From assembly GCA_964211495.1 (NCBI GenBank), contig CAXORL010000001.1, positions 1 to 64,000 on the forward strand: a stretch of 64,000 nucleotides of DNA. The letters are read 5' to 3'. The translations under genes were made by a program, and so were the position numbers. Below, piece after piece: positions 43,756 through 52,138 of the stretch. Source of the DNA: Faucicola osloensis_B. Lineage in GTDB: Bacteria; Pseudomonadota; Gammaproteobacteria; Pseudomonadales; Moraxellaceae. Numbering within the stretch: the stretch's first letter is position 1; each line of letters opens with the position of its first letter. The notes below the pieces were generated by a model. That model did no database searches, was not told where the DNA came from, and saw only the letters and a list, made by a program, of their open reading frames with translations.

Positions 43756-43786
43756 AAAAAAGCGAGTGATTAAAACTCGCTTTTTT
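43756..43786. terminator. Bidirectional terminator between the ArsC-like gene and ccoP
   Basis: Perfect 12-bp stem AAAAAAGCGAGT / ACTCGCTTTTTT with a 7-base loop and T tracts on both strands, ending the plus-strand gene and the minus-strand cco operon. Confidence 0.92.
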
Positions 43787-43802
43787 AATTGGCGGGTAAA
43801 AA

Positions 43803-44981
43803 TTATTTTACCGCACTAGCAACCGCAGATTTTACCGCATTTGCAGTTTCAACTGGGGTAGAGGCTGCACCACGTTCTTTATTAACAACAGTGGTTGGCG
43901 TCATCACAGAAGCGTCTTGTTTGTGATCGCTTAATGAATAAACATACGCTGCCAATAACATAATACGCTCGTTACCCAGTTTGGTATCCCAATGTGGCAT
44001 CACACCGGCACGACCATTACGTATCGTCGTACGAACCGTTTCACGGTCGCCACCATATAACCACGTGTCATCCGTAAGATTCAACGCACCTACATCATGG
44101 TTACCTTTGGCATCTTTACCGTGACATACCGCACAGTTGGTATCAAAAATAGCCTTACCTTGATTAACCAAAGTTTGGTTCAACTGACCATTTTCTTTTG
44201 AACCATGACCGGGTGATAGTGATAATACGTATTCAGCTGCGGCGCGAACACCATCTTCACCAATTTGCGCTTTCCAAGCTGGCATACCACCGACGCGACC
44301 ATGATTTAGGGTTAACAAGATTTTATCGGGTGTACCGCCATAAATCCAGTCATTGTCCGTCAAGTTTGGATAACCCGGTGCACCATGCGCTTGTGAGCCA
44401 TGACACACTGAACAGTTTTGTAAAAACAAACGCTGACCAATTTTAATCGCTTGCGGGTCTTGAGAAAGTTTTAGAACGGCAGGTGCCAGTCCTACAATAC
44501 CTTTATCAATTTGCGATTTTAATTCGGCATTGGGTTCTGCATTTTTAGCTTGCTGTGCTTGTAATTTAGCAAGGCTATCAATTTGCGCCGTTACCGCTTT
44601 GTCTTTTAAGATTTTATCATTGAACGTGCTAGTAAATACGGCATTATTGCGCTCAAGATCGGATGCTAATTCATTAGCACTGGTCCAAGGAACATCTTGA
44701 CCATCTACTTTTACCGTAGTGATACCTTTCCATGAGCCTGGCATTACTGATGGGAACAATAGCATGTATAGTAGTGCCCAAGCTAATGTACCCCAAAAGA
44801 TTGCTAACCACCATTTTGGTAATGGACGGTCAAACTCTTGGATACCATCGTATTCATGGCCTGTGGTACCGTCATCCGACATTTTTGGGCGATAACCCAA
44901 TACACCGACTAACCAGCACAAAATCCAAGCCCAACAAGCGATGGAAAATAGGGTTATCCAAAAACTCCAAAATCCACTCAT
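43803..44981 (-). CDS. ccoP: cbb3-type cytochrome c oxidase subunit III (CcoP)
   Basis: Membrane-anchored dihaem cytochrome c of the high-affinity terminal oxidase. Two N-terminal helices (FWITLFSIACWAWILCWLVG and WWLAIFWGTLAWALLYMLLF) frame the conserved HEYDGIQEFDRPLPKWW. Two CxxCH haem sites follow: CSVCH near residue 190 and CAVCH near 283, each with a downstream Met ligand (RVGGMPAW and RAGVMPHW). The last 35 residues are an Ala/Val/Thr-rich tail without clear function. Its ATG overlaps the ccoQ stop (ATGA), and it is the last gene of ccoNOQP before a strong terminator. Confidence 0.96.
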   Translation of the reverse strand: MSGFWSFWITLFSIACWAWILCWLVGVLGYRPKMSDDGTTGHEYDGIQEFDRPLPKWWLAIFWGTLAWALLYMLLFPSVMPGSWKGITTVKVDGQDVPWTSANELASDLERNNAVFTSTFNDKILKDKAVTAQIDSLAKLQAQQAKNAEPNAELKSQIDKGIVGLAPAVLKLSQDPQAIKIGQRLFLQNCSVCHGSQAHGAPGYPNLTDNDWIYGGTPDKILLTLNHGRVGGMPAWKAQIGEDGVRAAAEYVLSLSPGHGSKENGQLNQTLVNQGKAIFDTNCAVCHGKDAKGNHDVGALNLTDDTWLYGGDRETVRTTIRNGRAGVMPHWDTKLGNERIMLLAAYVYSLSDHKQDASVMTPTTVVNKERGAASTPVETANAVKSAVASAVK

Positions 44982-45151
44982 TTTTTATCCTTATTGCGTT
45001 GTGATGCGTCTGTTAGGTCTTCGTCATCTAACGCAAGTTTTGCATCTTCTTCAAATCTTTTGCGATTCTTTGGCGAGTAAGCCCACCAAACAATCGCAAT
45101 AAAAGCGATAAACGCTGCGACCGTTGCGATACTGTGTAATGTGCCCAACAT
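44978..45151 (-). CDS. ccoQ: cbb3-type cytochrome oxidase subunit IV (CcoQ)
   Basis: A 57-residue gene between ccoO and ccoP. It starts MLGTLHSIATVAAFIAFIAI, has a single transmembrane helix ending in VWWAYSPKNRKRFEEDA, the CcoQ/FixQ hallmark, and a charged cytoplasmic tail ending NKDKK. CcoQ stabilises the oxidase complex. The junctions are tight: its ATG shares a base with the ccoO stop (TAATG at 45151) and its TGA overlaps the ccoP ATG (ATGA at 44978-44981), so translation is coupled along the operon. No ribosome site of its own is needed or obvious. Confidence 0.95.
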   Translation of the reverse strand: MLGTLHSIATVAAFIAFIAIVWWAYSPKNRKRFEEDAKLALDDEDLTDASQRNKDKK

Positions 45152-45768
45152 TAACGTTGACCTTTCATTGCAGTGCCCAGTTGTTGTAAATATGCAACAA
45201 CAGCATCGAGCTCAGTTTTACCTTGTACCGCATCAGGTGCACCTGCAATATCAGCATCGCTATATGGCACACCAAAATGGTCACGGAAAAGACGCATTTT
45301 TGCTTGTACTTCGTCAGGGTTAACGTCGTTTTTTGCTAACCAAGCAAATGATGGCATCACAGACTCAGGTACCAATGATTGTGGGTTAATCAAGTGTTCA
45401 CGTTGCCAGTCATCAGAATAGCGTCCACCAACCCGCGCAAGATCAGGTCCAGTACGTTTAGAACCCCATAAGAAGGGATGATCCCAAGCAGATTCAGCAG
45501 CGCGGGAGTAAGGTCCATAACGTTCCACTTCAGCCCGAAGAGGACGAACCATTTGGGTATGACAGACGTGACAGCCTTCACGAATATAAATATCACGACC
45601 TTCTAATTCAAGGGCGGTCCATGGCTTCATATTGGGCAAAGGTTGGTTAACTTCTTTGGTATAAATCAATGGCACGATTTCTACCAAAGTCGCAAAACTA
45701 ATAGCTACAACGATTAAGATAAGTAGAAGACCCGTGTTTTTTTCAATAATTTCATGATTGATTTGCAT
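45151..45768 (-). CDS. ccoO: cbb3-type cytochrome c oxidase subunit II (CcoO)
   Basis: Monohaem cytochrome c subunit of the cbb3 oxidase. One N-terminal helix (GLLLILIVVAISFATLVEIVP) is followed by the periplasmic domain with the haem motif GCHVCH near residue 66 and the typical TQMVRPLRAEVERYGPYSRA, DHPFLWGSKRTGPDLARVGGRYSDDWQ and PESVMPSFAWL (Met ligand). Length 205 is standard. AGGAGAG lies just upstream of the ATG, 10 bp after the ccoN stop. It passes electrons from CcoP to the CcoN catalytic subunit. Confidence 0.97.
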   Translation of the reverse strand: MQINHEIIEKNTGLLLILIVVAISFATLVEIVPLIYTKEVNQPLPNMKPWTALELEGRDIYIREGCHVCHTQMVRPLRAEVERYGPYSRAAESAWDHPFLWGSKRTGPDLARVGGRYSDDWQREHLINPQSLVPESVMPSFAWLAKNDVNPDEVQAKMRLFRDHFGVPYSDADIAGAPDAVQGKTELDAVVAYLQQLGTAMKGQR

Positions 45769-45778
45769 GAGTCTCTCC

Positions 45779-47251
45779 TTAAATCTGTTTTGCGGTAGCA
45801 GTTTCTACTACAGGGGTAGTGGTATCCGCTACTTCAACAGTTTTAGTGCTTGGCATCGTGATAGTTTTGTAGACGTTGTAAGCCATGACGACCATACCTG
45901 TGACATACAATAAACCACCAAATGCACGACCAATGTAAGGATAGTGCGAGAACAAGACAGTATCAACGAAACTATACACCAGCGTTCCATCTGGATTTGT
46001 AGCACGCCACATCATACCTTGACCAATACCTGAAATCCAAAGCGATACGATGTAGAAAATAGTACCTGCCGTAGCCAGCCAAAAATGCGTGGTGATTAAA
46101 TCAGTTGAATACATTTTTTGTTTGTTCCAAATACGTGGAATCAATACATATAATGAACCAACGGTAATCATACCAACCCAGCCTAACGCACCAGAATGCA
46201 CATGACCTATCGTCCAGTCAGTATCATGAGAAAGTGCATTGACGGTTTTGATTGACATCATCGGACCTTCAAACGTTGACATCGCATAGAATGACAGTGC
46301 AACAATCAAGAAACGAATAATAGGGTCTGTGCGAAGTTTATCCCAGCTGCCTGATAAGGTAAGTACACCATTAATCATACCGCCCCATGAAGGCGCAAAT
46401 AAAATGATTGAGAATACCATCCCTAAAGACTGTGCCCAGTCAGGGAGTGCTGAATAGTGAAGATGGTGACCACCCGCCCACATATAAGACGCAATTAACG
46501 CCCAAAAGTGGATAATAGATAAACGATAGGAGTAAACAGGACGACCGATTTGTACAGGCACGAAGTAATACATCATACCTAAAAACGCGGCTGTTAGGTA
46601 AAAACCTACGGCGTTGTGACCATACCACCATTGCACCATAGCGTCAGTCGCACCGCCAAACAATGAATATGACTTCCAGAAACTCAGAGGGATTGACATA
46701 CTATTGACAATATGGAGTAACGCAATGGTTAAAATAAATGCCGCAAAGAACCAGTTAGCAACGTAGATATGCGAGGTTTTGCGTTTCAATAACGTACCAA
46801 AAAACACAATAGCATAAGATATCCAGACCACGGCAATTAAAATATCAATGGGCCATTCAAGCTCAGCATATTCTTTCGCTGAGGTTAAACCCAAGGGTAG
46901 GGTAATAATTGCGCCAACAATAACAAGATTCCACCCCCAAAAGGTGAACCAGGCTAGATAAGGTGCGAATAAACGCGTTTTACACGTTCTTTGAACGATA
47001 TAATATGAAGTTGCGAATAACGCACAACCACCAAATGCAAAAATCACCGCGTTGGTGTGCAATGGACGCAAGTGGCTAAATGTTAGCCAAGGGATACCAA
47101 AATTGAGGGCAGGCCATGCCAATTGTGATGCAATGAACACCCCAATTGCCATACCGATAATACCATATACTACCGCCATGATTGAGAACAACTTAATGAT
47201 GTCCACTTCATAATCATCGGTAATAGGTATTGCTGTGTTTTGTAAATTCAT
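45779..47251 (-). CDS. ccoN: cbb3-type cytochrome c oxidase subunit I (CcoN)
   Basis: Catalytic haem-copper subunit that reduces O2 and pumps protons under low oxygen. At 490 residues with about twelve helices it matches CcoN: RPLHTNAVIFAFGGCALFA (low-spin haem His), WWYGHNAVGFYLTAAFLGMMYYFVP (copper His and cross-linked Tyr region), YMWAGGHHLHYSALPDW (two copper His) and TIGHVHSGALGWVGM (high-spin and low-spin haem His). AAAGGAAA precedes the ATG. It heads the minus-strand ccoNOQP operon. Assembly genes ccoGHIS are not nearby, so they must lie elsewhere. Confidence 0.97.
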   Translation of the reverse strand: MNLQNTAIPITDDYEVDIIKLFSIMAVVYGIIGMAIGVFIASQLAWPALNFGIPWLTFSHLRPLHTNAVIFAFGGCALFATSYYIVQRTCKTRLFAPYLAWFTFWGWNLVIVGAIITLPLGLTSAKEYAELEWPIDILIAVVWISYAIVFFGTLLKRKTSHIYVANWFFAAFILTIALLHIVNSMSIPLSFWKSYSLFGGATDAMVQWWYGHNAVGFYLTAAFLGMMYYFVPVQIGRPVYSYRLSIIHFWALIASYMWAGGHHLHYSALPDWAQSLGMVFSIILFAPSWGGMINGVLTLSGSWDKLRTDPIIRFLIVALSFYAMSTFEGPMMSIKTVNALSHDTDWTIGHVHSGALGWVGMITVGSLYVLIPRIWNKQKMYSTDLITTHFWLATAGTIFYIVSLWISGIGQGMMWRATNPDGTLVYSFVDTVLFSHYPYIGRAFGGLLYVTGMVVMAYNVYKTITMPSTKTVEVADTTTPVVETATAKQI

Positions 47252-47774
47252 TCGATGATTTCCTTTACAGCCTATATTATCAACAAGTTTAAGCAGAAAT
47301 CTCCTTTGTGCCTGTCAATAAAACTATCCGGTCAGAGGCGTTGGCACTAGTTATTTTTTTATAAGATAGGCTAACTGTTTAGTGGCTAGTTTCACGATGA
47401 ATTTTAAAGAAATTAGCGGCTAAATCTTGACGCAAAACAGTAAATTTACAAGCAGTAAAATAGGCTCAAACTCACGATTCTCACCAAGTATTGTAACTTA
47501 ATCTTTGCTAAATATCATCTAATGTAACGTTCATACCGCAAAAAAAAATTACATACCAACCATTATAATATGAAAAATAAAAAAAACCATGTAAATTGTG
47601 GGGATTTTTTTAACACCCCATACACTATCTAGTAACAATGCTAAAAATGTTTAACCGAGCGCCATTATCGTTGTTCTAGAAATAGGTTTATTATGCGTTA
47701 GAGAATTGTCATTCATACAAAATCTCGGTAAGATGCACAAGTTTTAATACAACTAACGATAATGAGGATTTAAA
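47252..47774. promoter_or_regulatory. Divergent intergenic region between ccoN and the SCP2 gene
   Basis: 523 bp without a gene, strongly AT-rich around 47540-47620. It should hold the cco promoter (minus) and the SCP2 promoter (plus). I looked for a symmetrical FNR/ANR box (TTGAT-N4-ATCAA) and found none. A small hairpin TGGGG / CCCCA with a T-rich loop lies near 47600-47623, and a TATAAT-like -10 reads on the minus strand near 47562-47570. Confidence 0.4.
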
Positions 47775-48164
47775 ATGGCTAAAATTTTAACACAAGAATG
47801 GTTTGATAAAGTCGACGAATTAACCAACAAAGCCGGTGACCTAAATCTACCACCCGCTATTAAAAATATGTCAATTAATTTACAAGTCACAGATAGCGAC
47901 AATCAAGAAGTCAATGCAGCTTTTTATGATGGGACGATTCATCAAGGTTCAAAAGATGGCGCTTTAACCACCTTAAAACTTGATGCCGATACCTTAAAAG
48001 CGATATTTTTAGATCGTGATATGAACCGTGCGATGGAAGCCTTCATGTCTGGCAAAATCCGCGTTGAAGGTGATATGGGACAATTAATGTCTATCCAAAC
48101 CGCAAGCCCAAGCGCTGAGCAAAAACAGCTTTTCAAAGACATCTTAGCCAATACACAAGTATAA
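47775..48164 (+). CDS. SCP2 sterol-binding domain protein
   Basis: 129-residue single SCP2 domain, a small lipid-binding fold. Visible blocks are a helical start (ILTQEWFDKVDELTNKAG), central strands (SINLQVTDSDNQEVNAAFYDG), the LTTLKLDADTLKAIFL helix and the conserved AFMSGKIRVEGDMGQLMSIQ. No signal peptide, so cytosolic. Related bacterial proteins bind acyl-CoA or fatty acids; the ligand here is unknown. GAGG lies 8 bases upstream of the ATG. The last five codons including TAA are duplicated exactly in a 17-bp tandem repeat. It is divergent from ccoN. Confidence 0.9.
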   Translation: MAKILTQEWFDKVDELTNKAGDLNLPPAIKNMSINLQVTDSDNQEVNAAFYDGTIHQGSKDGALTTLKLDADTLKAIFLDRDMNRAMEAFMSGKIRVEGDMGQLMSIQTASPSAEQKQLFKDILANTQV

Positions 48165-48181
48165 CCAATACACAAGTATAA
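48148..48181 (+). repeat. Perfect 17-bp x 2 tandem repeat across the SCP2 stop codon
   Basis: CCAATACACAAGTATAA occurs twice without a gap. The first copy ends in the real TAA (48162-48164); the second carries an identical codon series and TAA beyond it. Identity of 17 of 17 implies a recent event. Confidence 0.97.
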
Positions 48182-48216
48182 TCGGGCTTATCAAATAATT
48201 TAGGATATTGCGAGCA

Positions 48217-48462
48217 TTATCCGTGTGTTAAGCGAAATATCACTAACACCCCGAGCACAAAGAAAATCATCGATAACATTCGGTGATTTTTTTTATCGTG
48301 TGCTTGGGTGGGGTACCGTAGCAAACCTGTGGTATAAACCATCAGACCATTAACTGAGCTAGTTTGAGCAGATAGTGGGAGTGGGCTGTGATTTACCAAT
48401 CCAGTCTGGGCTTGGATAGCGTCTGAAGTAGAAACTGCGGATTTAGTCGACTGATTTGGCAT
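48217..48462 (-). CDS. Small hypothetical protein with one membrane helix
   Basis: Not recognised. An 81-residue frame with a Ser/Thr/Gln-rich N-terminal half (MPNQSTKSAVSTSDAIQ) and a single C-terminal hydrophobic helix (MLSMIFFVLGVLVIFRL) preceded by the positive patch HDKKNHR, so a tail-type inner-membrane protein is likely. GGAAG lies 8 bases upstream of the ATG, which supports translation. It is convergent with the SCP2 gene. Coding status rests on the ribosome site and the plausible topology only; no family is known to me. Confidence 0.5.
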   Translation of the reverse strand: MPNQSTKSAVSTSDAIQAQTGLVNHSPLPLSAQTSSVNGLMVYTTGLLRYPTQAHDKKNHRMLSMIFFVLGVLVIFRLTHG

Positions 48463-48529
48463 GGGTCATCTTCCCAAAATAACTGATAGAACACTCACAA
48501 ACATTAGCGGCTGATATTGGTTAGGCTGT

Positions 48530-48575
48530 TGAGCCACTATAGGATTTATAACTGAGCCGCTATAGAATTTATGAC
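48530..48575. repeat. 23-bp x 2 imperfect tandem repeat
   Basis: Two adjacent 23-mers beginning TGAGCCACTATAGGATTTAT and TGAGCCGCTATAGAATTTAT, 20 of 23 identical, in the 296-bp gene-free DNA between two unrecognised minus-strand genes. The rest of that DNA is AT-rich and shows nothing else. Confidence 0.85.
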
Positions 48576-48758
48576 GTTGATGGATAAAAATTGATTAAAA
48601 TCAAATTTAAAATAACGATAATATAAAATTTTAGTCAATTCAATGAATTAAATAAAATAACGCGCTGAATTTACATTTATTTACAAAATAACAAAGCCAC
48701 TGTCATAGTCGGCAGTGGCTTAAAGAAAATTACTCAATAATCTTACAGGGGAAATGGC

Positions 48759-49736
48759 TTAAAACGCTCTGTAATTGGTGGCTGCTTTTTTCTGATTTTC
48801 CATAAAAATAGTACCCTGTAGCCAAATATTGGCTTGAATATAATCGTTGACTTGAATGGTTGAGTCGATGTTATCGGCATTGACCGCTAAACGAATAACA
48901 ACAGGATTATCAAGGCTTTCACGTAATATCACCACATCAAGCAATACAAATTCAACGCCGTTAAAGCTAGCAGTCTGTTTGCCAATAATTTGACCTTGGC
49001 ACCACGCCTCATCTTGTTGACCGATGGTTTCACCAAATAAATAGGCACACATGTGACCGACGTTGATTTCAATTGGCTCCAGCGGCAAATCGTTTTCGCT
49101 AGGTTGCCAAGCGGCAATTTGGGCTTCAAGGTCTTTTGGAGCAACGTTATTATTTTTGGTCAAAATATCATTGAAAGCGCGATGATAACGAATCGCTTCA
49201 GGCTCATCAACCACAATGGTTTCTGAGCGGTTACTCAAGCTTACGGTGTAAGCAAATGCACTCAGATTGATTAAGTAGCGGTGATTTTTTTCATAGTTGT
49301 GCGCATTGATGGCATAATACTGGTCAAATACATACAGCACAGTATTGTCATCAGTTTTTAAGCGCAAAATCGCCTCTATCTGATTGTCACATTTATAGAC
49401 ACCTTCAATAGTGACCCATTGTCCATACGGACTATTGACACAAGGAAACGCATTAATCAAACGTTTGGGTGAGCGATTGCTATCAATTTCAATCACTTGA
49501 TTGATATGAATCGGCTGATTACCCGATAGTAAAATATGCGAAGGCGTGGCGTTGGTAGCCTTTAGTGGGGTAGGCATGGTGGCAGTATCGATATGCGATT
49601 GCAACCAATTTGGGACATCATCGGCAATATTGTTGGTAAAACATGACCAGTGATCTGCATGACCAACCGCTTGATCACAGTTTAGACTAATCGTATTGGG
49701 AGCATTTGAAGAAGGGGGTTGGTGAGTATTGGTCAT
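48759..49736 (-). CDS. Hypothetical protein, 325 residues
   Basis: Not recognised. The ATG at 49736 has AAAGGA 6 bases upstream, and the frame reads as a normal protein: no signal peptide or membrane helix, an N-terminal Asn/Thr/Pro-rich stretch (MTNTHQPPSSNAPNTISLN), then strand-rich sequence such as WVTIEGVYKCDNQIEAILRL and VLYVFDQYYAINAHNY, and a later part GHMCAYLFGETIGQQDEAWCQGQI. The final third (VIRLAVNADNIDSTIQVNDYIQANIWLQG) resembles an OB-fold strand pattern, as a suggestion only. The context (SCP2 and a small membrane protein on one side, lolC divergent on the other) gives no role. Confidence 0.7.
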   Translation of the reverse strand: MTNTHQPPSSNAPNTISLNCDQAVGHADHWSCFTNNIADDVPNWLQSHIDTATMPTPLKATNATPSHILLSGNQPIHINQVIEIDSNRSPKRLINAFPCVNSPYGQWVTIEGVYKCDNQIEAILRLKTDDNTVLYVFDQYYAINAHNYEKNHRYLINLSAFAYTVSLSNRSETIVVDEPEAIRYHRAFNDILTKNNNVAPKDLEAQIAAWQPSENDLPLEPIEINVGHMCAYLFGETIGQQDEAWCQGQIIGKQTASFNGVEFVLLDVVILRESLDNPVVIRLAVNADNIDSTIQVNDYIQANIWLQGTIFMENQKKAATNYRAF

Positions 49737-50215
49737 AAGACGTCCTTTAAGTGACAACAGGTTTATCAGTAACAACAGGCTTATGTTGCAAACAAACTTA
49801 ATAAACTAAACAGCTGTCACGATATATATCAAAATTTTAATGATTAAATTATCAGCTATCAATAGGCTAATATCAGCCTTCAAATCATCCCGATTAAATC
49901 AACGAGTATCAGCTATTAACTCATCTGTTAACAATGGATTAACCCTTGATTAAGCAGGGATGAAATTTAATTCTGCTATGTTAATGGGGACATGCAGAAT
50001 TTTTTCACCTTATTTTGCTTAAATCATCCACAATTTATTGCGCAGATATGTTTGATTCTGCGAATTTTTAGCAAAATTGCAAAAAAACTTTTGCCAAAAT
50101 GGTAAAAAAGTGTGTCAGACTAACACGCTTTTAGCAGGCTTGAATAATGGTTTTGAAATAAGTTATTTCTTTGCCTGCTTGTATCATCAAAATAGTGATA
50201 ATTTTTAGGAATGCT
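49737..50215. other. 479-bp intergenic region upstream of lolC
   Basis: No gene. It contains an imperfect 18-bp direct duplication (49751-49786), several partial TATCAGCTAT repeats (49850-49920), a short GCAGA/TCTGC inverted repeat near 50042-50061, and a terminator-like hairpin at 50106-50132 that does not follow any annotated gene. The lolC promoter must lie here or beyond. Confidence 0.45.
50106..50132 (+). terminator. Orphan terminator-like hairpin in the lolC leader
   Basis: AAAAGTGTGT / ACACGCTTTT (one G-U pair) with a 7-base loop and a T run. No plus-strand gene ends upstream within 1.9 kb, so it would end a leader transcript (attenuation) or a small RNA. Confidence 0.55.
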
Positions 50216-51451
50216 ATGTTTCGACCGTTGGCTTTGTTTTTAGGATTACGGTATACCCGTGCTGAGCGAAGTAACCGATTTATTTCTTTTATTTCTTTGA
50301 TTTCAATGGTGGGTTTGACGCTTGGCGTCGCCGTGCTCATTACCGTGTTATCGGTGATGAATGGCTTTGACCGCGAACTTAAGAGTCGTATTTTGGGCAT
50401 GGTGCCGCAAGCCACCGTCACTGCCAGTGAAATTATCCCGAATTGGCAGACGCTGGCGCAAACTATTCAAAAAAACCCCAAAGTTGAAGCCGTCGCACCT
50501 TTTATCCAATTACAGGGGATGCTCACCGCGAATGGACAAGTTGCAGGTATCATGGTGACAGGTATTGAGCCAAGCTATGAGAAAAAAGTCTCGATTATTC
50601 ATCAGCATATGGAAAGTGGTAGTGTCGATAGTCTAAAAGCAGGTCAATTTGACATTGTGATTGGCAAGCAAATGGCGGATTCACTGGGGGTGAAACAAGG
50701 CGATATGGTCACCTTGGTTTTACCAGAAGCCTCGCCATCGCCTGCTGGGGTAATCCCGCGCTTTAAGCGTTTTACCGTCACTGGGGTGTATGACATCAGC
50801 CCTGAGGTTAACAATATTATGGCATTCATCCCGATGAACGATGCGGCTACGCTATTGCGTTTGCCTGCGGGGGCACAAGGTATTCGCATGAAACTAAAGG
50901 ATTTGTTTGCCGCACCACAAGTGGCTCAGCAAGCAGCGAGCCTTGCACCCAATATGCTCATGCCTAGTGACTGGACATCGACGCATGGGAATTTATTTGG
51001 TGCCATCCAAATGGAAAAAGCCATGGTGGGGTTGTTGTTGTTTTTGATTATTTTGGTTGCTGCATTTAACATCGTCTCGTCCTTGGTGATGCTGGTCACT
51101 GATAAAAAGGCGGACATCGCGATTTTAAAAACCTTTGGGGCGTCGCCTAAGCTCATCACCCAAGTATTTATGGTGCAAGGATTGTTTATTGGGGTGATTG
51201 GTACCGTCGCAGGAACTATTTTGGGCGTGATTTTAGCGTTGACCGTGAGCGATGTGGTAGGCGGTATCAATAATTTATTTGGGTTACATTTATTTGATGC
51301 CTATTTTGTCAACTATTTACCTTCACAACTTGAATGGAAAGACGTATCCATCATCGTGGCAGCCTCACTGGTAATAAGTTTTGTGGCAACCATTTACCCA
51401 GCACGCCGAGCCGCTAGCATTCAACCGGCTCAAACATTGCGTTATGAATAG
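50216..51451 (+). CDS. lolC: Lipoprotein-releasing permease, LolC/LolE (LolF) type
   Basis: Inner-membrane permease that extracts lipoproteins and hands them to LolA. The ATG at 50216 (AGGA about 6 bases upstream) begins the family N-terminus MFRPLALFLGLRYTRA; the frame is open 15 codons earlier. There are four helices: one near residues 25-47, three in the C-terminal FtsX region (LFLIILVAAFNIVSSLVMLVTDKKADIAILKTFGAS in part), with a large periplasmic domain between. lolD follows 9 bp later. No second LolC/E gene is next to it, so a homodimeric LolF-type complex, known from some relatives, is likely (inference). Confidence 0.92.
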   Translation: MFRPLALFLGLRYTRAERSNRFISFISLISMVGLTLGVAVLITVLSVMNGFDRELKSRILGMVPQATVTASEIIPNWQTLAQTIQKNPKVEAVAPFIQLQGMLTANGQVAGIMVTGIEPSYEKKVSIIHQHMESGSVDSLKAGQFDIVIGKQMADSLGVKQGDMVTLVLPEASPSPAGVIPRFKRFTVTGVYDISPEVNNIMAFIPMNDAATLLRLPAGAQGIRMKLKDLFAAPQVAQQAASLAPNMLMPSDWTSTHGNLFGAIQMEKAMVGLLLFLIILVAAFNIVSSLVMLVTDKKADIAILKTFGASPKLITQVFMVQGLFIGVIGTVAGTILGVILALTVSDVVGGINNLFGLHLFDAYFVNYLPSQLEWKDVSIIVAASLVISFVATIYPARRAASIQPAQTLRYE

Positions 51452-51460
51452 GAGTGAGCC

Positions 51461-52138
51461 ATGACGGCGATTTTAACGGGAAACAATATTACCAAGACCT
51501 ATCAAGATGGTAAAACCACCACGAATGTGCTCAATCATTTGGATATCAGTATTAACAGTGGTGAGCGCATCGCCATTGTTGGCACGAGTGGGTCGGGTAA
51601 AAGTACCTTGCTACATATCTTGGGTGGCTTAGATGTGCCGACGAGTGGGGAGGTTTGGCTACATGGGCAACGCATCAATGATCTGAATGAAACCCAGCGC
51701 GGTGAGCTTCGTAACCAGCATTTGGGCTTTATTTATCAGTTTCATCATTTGTTAGCGGAGTTTACTGCCATTGAAAATGTGGCAATGCCGCTATTGATGC
51801 GAAAAGCAGTGCCAATTGCAGTGGCGCGTCAACAGTCTATTGAATTACTGGAAAAAGTAGGATTGGGGCATCGACTGACCCATCGCCCAGGCGAGCTGTC
51901 TGGCGGTGAACGTCAACGGGTGGCGATTGCTAGAGCGCTGGTGACAAAGCCTTCATTGATACTGGCAGATGAACCCACAGGGAACTTAGACTATGCCAAT
52001 GCGCAGGCGGTGTTTGAAATTCTGTCAGAGCTACAAAAAGATTTTAATACCGCGCTGTTGATGGTCACCCATGACCGGCAACTGGCACAGTTAGCGGATA
52101 AACAATTGGCGTTACAAAATGGTACGTGGGTGGCTTAA
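51461..52138 (+). CDS. lolD: Lipoprotein-releasing ABC ATPase LolD
   Basis: ATPase partner of the LolC/F permease. Walker A GTSGSGKST, Q-loop region FIYQFHHLLAEFTA (the LolD-specific HHLL motif), signature LSGGERQRVAIARAL, Walker B LILADEPTGNLD and switch MVTHDRQLA are all present in 225 residues. AGGAGTGAGCC precedes the ATG, 9 bp after lolC. Its stop overlaps by three bases the stop of the convergent YdcF-type gene, so there is no room for an intrinsic terminator between them. Confidence 0.95.
   Translation: MTAILTGNNITKTYQDGKTTTNVLNHLDISINSGERIAIVGTSGSGKSTLLHILGGLDVPTSGEVWLHGQRINDLNETQRGELRNQHLGFIYQFHHLLAEFTAIENVAMPLLMRKAVPIAVARQQSIELLEKVGLGHRLTHRPGELSGGERQRVAIARALVTKPSLILADEPTGNLDYANAQAVFEILSELQKDFNTALLMVTHDRQLAQLADKQLALQNGTWVA

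Noticed and set aside
47252..47774. FNR/ANR binding site upstream of ccoN
   Set aside because: No TTGAT-N4-ATCAA or close variant found by eye, although oxygen control of cbb3 oxidase is common.
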